Shown: positions 57,146 to 64,000 of the stretch, piece after piece | Position numbering within the stretch: the stretch's first letter is position 1 | How the letters are laid out: every line of letters starts with the position of its first letter | Assembly: GCA_026874595.1 (NCBI GenBank) | Contig: CM049320.1 | Span: forward strand, 27,636,714-27,700,713 | Source of the DNA: Sipunculus nudus | Taxonomy: Eukaryota; Annelida; Sipuncula; Golfingiida; Sipunculidae | DNA length: 64,000 bases | Direction: 5' to 3' | Program-made: the position numbers and the translations under genes | Notes under the pieces: model-generated | The model's input: the letters and a program-made list of their open reading frames with translations, nothing else | Databases searched by the model: none | What the model was told of the DNA's origin: nothing

Positions 57146-60100
57146 CTGTAACAATAAGTTTAATTTTTTATAAAAATGTAAGGTCTTGTCGTTCACCAAA
57201 TTAATTAAATATTTTCATCCATTGGAAATGCCAATCAGCTGAACATAGTACAAAAAGTCTATATCGGCTTTTATAACCCAGTTCATTTTTTTTCTGAGAC
57301 AAAAAGCTTTATTTAAAGATGAATAGAATCTCAAGAATACAGGTCGCAACACTAGGCGTCCGATCTGATAAACTGAAAAATATAAGCGCGTGTTATTTAG
57401 AGAACATCTTTGTAGCAGACATGTTTAGTAATGTTCGCCAAACTAAAAACAAATTAAAGCGTCGCTAACATTAACGAAATGAATGATGTCATACATTTTT
57501 GTATGTGCCAGTAAAGCAACATCCGTGATATATTATTTCATCTGGAACCAGTGATTCATTGGTATTGTCTCCTACAACAGCATCAGTTGTCGGTCTTCAT
57601 AAAGTGCCGGATTGAAGTATAAAATTATGTAAATAATGTAGTAGCGGCACCATGTTCTTAAATGTAAGATGCAATGGCGATTTATCAAACAGTGTATTGT
57701 AAAAGGACCACCCTCAAATTCAACAATGAAATGACATGTATTTACTATATCATATTTCCACCACCGGCAGCCAAATAGCAATGTATTTTAAAATATAACA
57801 TTATCTCAAATACCAGATTGTAATTCATTATTACATTACCACTGAAAATGGCACTTTATTGGATAGCTGTAAATGACTGTTACGTCCTGAGGTAGGTATA
57901 TCTATGATTCAAGGAATTATTCCTTCTGAAGGGCCATTTACCTTAGTTATAGATGAAGCTGGAAATGTTTACCCTAACATTTGTTACAAGAAAACCTTAA
58001 CATCGTAAAATGTCTGTTAATTATATTTAAAGATTACAGTTCTCCCCTCTCATAGTTTGGATGGAGTAGGTTTGTGTCCGATATTTCCCTTGTCAAACCT
58101 ACTAAGAGCCCTGGTTTCTTTATAGATTAATAATCTTAAATAGCCATAGTCTATCTAAAATACAAAAGTGTTATCCTCTGAAATGTTGTTGTTACGACGA
58201 TTTAAATTAAATATCAAATATTCACCATTAAGTATTCGAACTAAGCTTTCGAAGCAGTACATAAAAAATTAACACGATCTCCGCTTGAGCACTCATAGCT
58301 CCCCCTCATCCATAAAAAAAATAACACCTTATAAAATTAGTGTGTGTTGCAACACGCAGTTTATACGTTTGACAAATTGTTCCAATGTTACAGATTGTGT
58401 CGATTTTTTCTTATAAATCAACAAGCCTGGCATTTATTTAAAACATTGTCTGATATATATTTCCTGTTATATTTCATAAACATTTCATCAGTACGTGAGA
58501 AATTGATATATTTCACAGTACCTGTCCGGATACTGCTGATAAACACAGTTTACAGACAGGAGCCATACAAAATAGGATGGACGGACGCCGCATTATGGCT
58601 AAAGCTTATAGGTGAGTTATACATATCGATTTTGGGAGAGCCATGCCAAAATGGTCCCGATAACAGAGGCCAAGTATGTAAAATATCTCAAGTTAACATT
58701 TCACAGTTCATAAACAGACACAATTGCTGCTCACTTTTAACCCAAAGGGTTTCCACGGTCAACGCCTAAAGCATATTGCATGGGAATCTTGCTTTAAATA
58801 TTCATATCTTTGGCATTTGTATTGTTTACCAATCGCAGTGATATTTCACAGCTTGAGTAACTTTCTGTACGAATTAGATCTTACAGTTTTATTCAACATT
58901 AATATGACCAAAACTAGAAGATGAGACAGGTAATGATGAGATCTATGAACCAACACAAAATATTTGTTAAATATTTAATCACTATAAAATAGCCGAGCTT
59001 GCGTGTGCGAAAAAATCTTGTTATTTTTCACACATTTACCCACGTGTACCTCTATGGAAAAGAATATATTTCAGCTTTACCGACAGAAGTTCAAGGACAC
59101 TTTATAAGGATTTCGCTGGTTGTTAGGTTGAAAGTAGCTGGGTTTAATGGTTACGACGTGTGCCATCTTTGCAAACTGTTGGAAAACTCTAAACTGTTAT
59201 CCTCAAATGTGCATCTAAAATGATGTTCTTATTAAAAGGGCCCCTATCTGCTTGATAGTCTTACTCTTTACCACTAAGCACTAAAATTATCATAAAAATT
59301 GGTCCAAATTACCTTTGGTAATGTAGCATTTGTATTTAAACAAAGAATAGTTATAATCTCTGATACGCTGGAACATTACGTATGGTTCCTGGGAGGTCTT
59401 ATATTGTCACTCTTTGAACTGACGGTAAACATTGATACAAAATTCGTCAAGAGTAGGAATTCATTTTTAAATGAAAGTTCGTCCAGCCCTCGAACGAAAA
59501 CTGACAATTGCCATCTTTATCTGCTAACAAGAGTATAATCTCCTGAATTTTAGAACTATACCACAAAGAATTACGTTACAGTGAACTCCTTTCAGATTGT
59601 GTAAAATTGTCCCAGGGACTTCCACCGATGTTTAATTAGAAATCTCAACCAATGTTTAATCAGATAGTTCTAACCAATGGTTACGATTTAAGCCTTGTGG
59701 ATTGACTTTGCGGATGACACGACAATTGCCAAAAGCTGATCACTAAAGCTCAGAAGAATTACTGAACTTAAACTTTTATATTTATATTATTCTATAGTCT
59801 TTACAATATTTTATTTTTAAAAATGTGATCATTGGATTGAAAATTTTCCTTTCAGGGTACAATACACAAAGTTATCCTAAAATTGTGATGACAAAATATG
59901 CAAGACGTCTTTGTAATATGTAGGTGAAATGCTTGGAAATCCAGGATAAGTATTTTAATTTAACAAAAAAAGTTTGAATATTTTCTGTTTCGTCTTTCTA
60001 TTAAGTATAATGAGTATAAAATCATATTCATAATATCTTGAAAAATAAAAGTATGTCTTAACCACATTGATCTTCATTCTAATATATACGTATCCAAGAG

Positions 60101-60210
60101 AAGACGACGGTGTTCAATTCAAAAATTTACACTATAAAGACTATATTGTCAATTAGTTTTTTTTTTTATTGAAAACTATATGTATTATGTTATGTTTATA
60201 GCGCCCTTAC
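57146..60210. other. Intron between exons 5 and 6
   Basis: Largest intron. Contains a family 1 repeat end at about 59570-59765 (CACTAAAGCTCAG). Plus-strand frames such as 58344-58769 have no recognisable domain and no splice context. Confidence 0.45.
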
Positions 60211-60303
60211 CTGTTGTTTGGTGTTTGGGTCGGCGCTATTTTTAAGGAGAAGTTCAACTCGTTTCAATGATCCTTCTGATGCTGCTTCTATTAGAAGGGA
60301 CCC
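60211..60303 (-). CDS. Exon 5: first ankyrin repeat, second part
   Basis: 93 bp, phase 0, donor CAG|GTAAG, acceptor TTACAG. Reads GSLLIEAASEGSLKRVELL ... KNSADPNTKQQ. Its N-terminal strand comes from exon 4. GAD reads SAD. Confidence 0.85.
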
Positions 60304-60614
60304 CTGTAATGCACATTATTACAATGAAATACGATTTGGCTGACGTGTGTGAAAGGAAAATAGCTACTACGTAAACATTTCTTCCATCTTTGATAAGATC
60401 ATTGACGACAATGACATAACAGTGGTGCATTTTCGATCAATTTTTACAGCAAATTTTGCATACGAAAAATAATCCATGGTTCCTCCTCGTGATATAAACA
60501 ATTTTAAAAAATAAAATAAAAAATCAGAAAGATTTAAAAAAGATATTTGTCAAAGATATACATGCAACTGGTTTATCGTACATACTCAAAAGTTGCCCGT
60601 GTAACCAAACTCAC

Positions 60615-60652
60615 CAGTTTTTCTTTCAACATAGCAGTATGCCCCAATATTG
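60615..60652 (-). CDS. Exon 4: 38-bp micro-exon starting the ankyrin array
   Basis: Two bases complete the split codon from exon 3, then ILGHTAMLKEKL. Donor CTG|GTGAG, acceptor TTTTCAG. The phase (1 in, 0 out) is the only one that joins exons 3 and 5 without a stop. Confidence 0.75.
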
Positions 60653-60854
60653 CTGAAAAAAAAGAAATTGAATAAAGGATCACAATTTTTAACTGACGTT
60701 GTGTTAGTTGGCTTCCCATAATTCTGACGCCATCACATTATCCATTCAAATATGTATATAAAAATAACGGTTACGAAAACGGTATCTTAAAGTTTATGTC
60801 CATAGCTTATTTTTTTCAAATCCCCGCTTTTAATACCATTTGACAGGAACATAC

Positions 60855-61265
60855 CACTGTAATTCTCCCGTATTTCAGGGAGATGCAATTCCATCTGCAC
60901 TCCAAGCCAACTGATATTTTCACTTGGAAAGAGTTGTTCCCATTCAAGAAGGAGCACATAGAGCATTGCTTCAGAAGTTTCACCAGAAGAGACAGATTTG
61001 AAGAGATCACAATAGGTATCTTCATCTGGTACATATAGATAAAGACAGATACTCCCATAACCCATCTTCAAAACTTTGACATTGTTTGGAAGTCGCTTCT
61101 CTATTTCTTCCATGATCTCAAGGTTAGTGGGACTGCCGCATTTAGATTTCCCAAGGAAATAATGAGCAATTCTCTGAGTAAGGCTGGTCTCCTCACGGGG
61201 TAGTGCATCCTTCAGCTCATTGATTCGCTTCATCACCCTAAACTTCAGACGAACCACATTGTTCT
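60855..61265 (-). CDS. Exon 3: GS-motif domain, 136 residues
   Basis: Phase 1 in and out. The donor was chosen at GTATGT (minus strand from 60854), because the open frame otherwise runs into a stop at 60787. It begins KNNVVRLKFRVMKRINELKD, has a helical stretch, then LPNNVKVLKMGYGSICLYL, then VPDEDTYCDLFKSV, and ends LPEIRENYS. The pattern 'VxxVxxGSxxLxL' followed by a helix resembles a domain I know beside death-fold and ankyrin domains in invertebrate immune-type proteins; I cannot name a family. Function unknown. Confidence 0.75.
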
Positions 61266-61442
61266 CTGAAAACATAGAAAATTATTTTAGTAATATCTTG
61301 TTTTTTATACATTTTACATACATTAAACTCGAAACCAAGCAACCAATTAACCATCACATATATTAAAGCTTGACCTTAGATAAGAACCGAAAAGGTTTGT
61401 CTTGTTTGGGAAATACGCAATAATGGTACAATTAGGACTTAC

Positions 61443-62459
61443 TGAAGCACAACATCAACATATCTGCTCTCGAGTTGTGCACGTTTGTACTGCGTAAAAA
61501 CCTGTTTGTTAGTGCATGGGCTCTAGTATAGGCCTCTTTTCGGCGTTTTGTCATATGTTGCACTCGTGTTATAAGGGTGCTACGTCCGCCCCATGTGATT
61601 TCATCTCGTATGTTTTGAGGTACGTCAAAAACGTCAAATATACATGACCCTATATGCACGATGTGAGGGACCCCATATAACAGGGGAAACATGCGGGTCC
61701 ATGTAAGACCAGCCTTTTCTTTCGGAAATATCCAAATTGTATCATTTCGAAAACAGCTTATGATGTCTTGTTTGGTCCATTTTTCGACCAGTTTTACAGA
61801 TTTTCTAGAACACAGATCACGTAGGAAAACATGTTTGCTGGAAACAAGGATGATGAGATTTTCTGGAAGCGAGCTGATGGTTTGCAAAGCAACAATAAAT
61901 TCTTCGTCCAATTCACTGATTTCTGTACACGATAGGTCCACTAGAATCTGACGATGGCTGTTTGTTTGTGTGAACATTCCGAGTACATCATTATCCACCG
62001 ACACCGGAGCTGGAATGTAAAGCTTACAATTCATGGAGTGTTCAAAATGCTGTTTCCAGTCTTTCTTTATATTTTGTCCAAGAAAAAATATATCATTTGG
62101 AAGAGACATGTAGTTCTCTCTGTATTTTCTTATTAGGTCTATCATAGATTTCCTGTTTTCCAATCTATGACAAGCTCTTGTAGTTTTAGTAACAAGGAAC
62201 GCGAGGGGAATCCTTTCTGATGTTTTGTTCGAACAGTTATGTACTTTTTCCGCTGATCCAGGGATTGTACCTAAGATTAGTGACACTCTTTCTGGATTTA
62301 CGATGGAAATATTGTCCGCATCTATTAGATCCACTTTACATCTCTCATCTACATGTAACACGATGTCCCGTAAATTTTCCAAAATATCCCGCGTTCCATG
62401 TGGATCTCGGCACCCCGAATCAGCAACTAGAACAATATGTGGAATCTGCAACTCTTGAC
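61443..62459 (-). CDS. Exon 2: 339-residue GT-B-like region
   Basis: Phase 1 in and out, donor TTCA|GTAAG, acceptor TTTTAG. N-terminal part: ELQIPHIVLVADSGCRDP, a beta strand then a glycine-containing loop as in Rossmann folds. Middle: PLAFLVTKTTRACH, IPAPVSVDNDVLGMFT, LPENLIILVSSKHVF. C-terminal part: IWIFPKEKAGLTWTRMF, LLYGVPHIVHIGS and a long basic helix ending NRFLRSTNVHNSRAD. The order 'FP-x-AGLT...YGVPHIV' is like the C-terminal half of GT-B glycosyltransferases (FPSxxEGxxxxxLEAMxxGxPVI). The canonical acidic residue of EGFG/E is not evident, so catalysis is doubtful. Fold assignment is inference. Confidence 0.75.
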
Positions 62460-62566
62460 CTAAAATATGTAAAATAATAAAATGACAATGTGACAACGCC
62501 CGTTTTATGAAAATGAAACATAAAACAGTAATATCAATTCCGCTTGATTTCCAGGGGTTAACTTAC

Positions 62567-62699
62567 TTGTCAACACATCAGCTGCAGGCTTGTTATCGTT
62601 TTCGCGCAGAGCATCAATAAACTTGCGATACTGTTCCCGATTCACTTTGCAGATCAATGTGAGAAGTCCCGATTTGCGAGCAAATGCTGACCTTTCATT
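62567..62699 (-). CDS. Exon 1 (first one found): C-terminal half of a CARD-like domain
   Basis: 133 bp, phase 0 in and phase 1 out, donor ACA|A-GTAAG, acceptor ATGTAG. Reads NERSAFARKSGLLTLIC ... REQYRKFIDALRENDN ... PAADVLTS. The pattern 'LLxLIxxxxxxxYxxFxxALxxxxxxxxAxxL' is that of helices 4-6 of CARD domains such as that of Apaf-1. Helices 1-3 should come from an upstream exon that I could not find, so the domain call is partial. CARDs mediate homotypic assembly in death and immune signalling. Confidence 0.6.
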
Positions 62700-62989
62700 C
62701 TACATATCAACAATATTAAAATATAATTAATAAAAAAATTCAGTGAAAAGAGAATGCTTGATATAAGGAAAAACTAAATAATCTTCATGCATCTTTTCAT
62801 GAACAGTTCTAAAACATAACATATTAACATAATGAGTTTATTACATTAGATATATAAGTTACAGATGATAGAGATATATCAATGGGTATGAACACCGCAC
62901 ATAGTATGGTTATTTTATTGTATTGCCATAATAGGTCTGAGACAAGTCATTAGTAGATACATAACAACATTTTAATCCAGTTGAAGTAG

Positions 62990-63075
62990 TAGATTCGTGT
63001 CTGTGGTCTAGGAGTAGGACAAAGGGCTGTAAGCTAGGAGATGGTGAGTTCAATTCTGAGCCGAGGATCGGGTAA
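62990..63075 (+). repeat. tRNA-derived SINE-like fragment
   Basis: GTGGTCTAGGAGTAGGAC resembles a tRNA A box and GAGTTCAATTCTGAG a diverged B box, with tRNA-like spacing of about 45 bases. Confidence 0.4.
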
Positions 63076-63384
63076 GCCCTCAACAAGTTTAATGAGAAAC
63101 GATGTGCCCCACATACATCTCTCACAAACAAGTGTGTCTTTGTTCTGCCATAACCATGTGATGATTACACACCTAGGACTCGTAGGTTTCTTTAGTGGCC
63201 AACCCCAGGATATAAAATGTCACGAAGCGAGTGATACGGCCCAGTCACACAGTCCCTAAGCAAAACAGAATCACAGTAATTGACAAGATAATCGCCCAAA
63301 CCGTATTTAGCGCCCACAATGGATTTTTGAGGGATATATTTTAAAGAAAACGAAAGGGATGAACCATTCTCATCTAAAACAGTA

Positions 63385-63401
63385 CGTACGGTCACCGTAC
63401 G
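63385..63401. promoter_or_regulatory. 17-bp palindrome CGTACGGTCACCGTACG
   Basis: Perfect inverted repeat around a central C at 63393, followed by TCACTTCACTTC. It may be a dimeric factor-binding site; location relative to the unseen promoter is unknown. Confidence 0.3.
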
Positions 63402-64000
63402 GTCTTTGTCACTTCACTTCATGATTTCGATGGCTTAAATATGTCATGGCGTCCGAAGCCTTTAAATATAGGATACAGAAATAAAATCTTCCCGAATCTA
63501 GCGACAAAAATTTTCACCAGAACCTTCAAAAAAAGGTCATATCTTAGCCCAGTCAAGCACTCGGGGAGTGGCGATGGGGAATAGTGGCGGGAGAGGGGAT
63601 GTGCGGTGGGGTATTGTGTGTGGTGGGGTTGGGTGAGGATTAGGGTACAAAAAATAATTTAATTCTTTTTTGAGAGCGCTTATTACGTCAAATACGGCAG
63701 GCAGACACTTAGCTGAGATAAACAATTAAACAAAAAGTTTTTCTTAAATGTCGAAGCAGTACAAACAAAATAAAATTAACCTAAGTTCCATATTTGGTCA
63801 GAGTAATGATTGGAATCAGGGAGGTGGAGTTGAATTATATTAGTTTAACGACTAAATGTGTGTTTCATCGAGTACAACACATAAAGTCCTTTTTATATAT
63901 CACTATATGGAATTTGTCTGGTACATGACCCGTATTAGATCGTTTGTCCAAACATTAAAGAGAAAATATTACTGTGAATTTCTGTCATATACAGAGGGAA

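Larger units (their letters stand above)
15207..62699 (-). other. Gene span: CARD-like / GT-B-like / 31 ankyrin exons / tandem SOCS-like gene (5' end not found)
   Basis: 36 exons on the minus strand were placed by eye from acceptor AG, donor GT and reading phase. Their summed length is 6426 bases (2142 codons including the stop), exactly divisible by three. Exon order from 5' to 3' is: CARD-like half, GT-B-like exon, GS-motif exon, a split first ankyrin repeat, 30 further ankyrin exons, and a long terminal exon. Introns are large (about 0.2-3.4 kb, one of 25 nt) and hold transposon remnants in both orientations. The start codon and the first half of the CARD must lie in an exon I could not find, perhaps outside the window. 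ANK-SOCS proteins are substrate receptors for Elongin B/C-Cullin 5 ubiquitin ligases; a CARD would add death-fold signalling. That combined role is inferred. Confidence 0.75.
62700..64000. other. Upstream flank or intron; first exon(s) not identified
   Basis: No minus-strand frame here reads like CARD helices 1-3 or like a first exon. The minus-strand frame 63192-63395 has no stop for 67 codons but no domain I recognise. Confidence 0.4.

Noticed and set aside
58344-58769. 141-codon plus-strand frame in the largest intron
   Set aside because: No domain, composition like the surrounding AT-rich intron, no supporting structure.
60787-60854. Extension of exon 3 to the stop codon at 60787
   Set aside because: A strong GTATGT donor at 60854 gives the phase needed to join exon 4 and the ankyrin array; ending at the stop would detach the N-terminal domains from the array.

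Overview
The window is eukaryotic DNA, most likely from a mollusc or a related lophotrochozoan. It is AT-rich, its main gene has GT-AG introns and many small exons, and it is full of SINE, LINE, MITE and microsatellite sequence. The tracts of repeated TGACC half-sites resemble repeats I know from bivalve genomes, so the taxon is an inference.

Main content: one large gene on the minus strand, running from about 62.7 kb (5' side, start not found) to a stop codon at 15207. I placed 36 exons by hand from splice sites and reading phase. Joined, they give 6426 coding bases including the stop (2141 codons) with no frame conflict. The order of the product is: the C-terminal half of a CARD-like death-fold domain; a 339-residue region that looks like a GT-B-type Rossmann fold; a 136-residue domain with a GS-hydrophobic motif; 31 exon-encoded ankyrin repeats; degenerate ankyrin sequence; five acidic SLDED-type repeats; and two tandem SOCS-box-like segments at the C-terminus. 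I read it as a candidate CARD-ANK-SOCS adaptor of a Cullin-5 type ubiquitin ligase, possibly immune. That function is inference.

Most ankyrin exons are exactly 111 bp, phase 0 at both ends, and encode a 37-residue repeat rather than the usual 33. They fall into subfamilies that spread by local exon duplication. Two exons (26438-26548 and 26574-26684) are almost identical and separated by a 25-nt 'intron', too short for normal splicing. Another (48219-48329) has GA instead of GT at its 5' splice site.

Layout: 0.5-2.05 kb is a 1.5-kb Harbinger-like MITE with TTA target duplications. 3.7 kb has a tRNA-derived SINE fragment. 5.4-8.1 kb is a (TA)n-rich region with a 199-bp hAT-like MITE and three tandem 0.8-kb units. 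8.8 kb has a Penelope/hammerhead-like fragment. 9.1-12.5 kb is an apparently intact single-ORF LINE on the minus strand (endonuclease plus reverse transcriptase). 15.2-62.7 kb is the CARD-ANK-SOCS gene, whose introns hold a 0.73/0.80-kb tandem duplication, two decayed reverse transcriptase relics on the plus strand, a hAT end, several microsatellites, and copies of dispersed repeats that carry nuclear-receptor-like half-sites. 62.7-64 kb shows no further exon that I can support.
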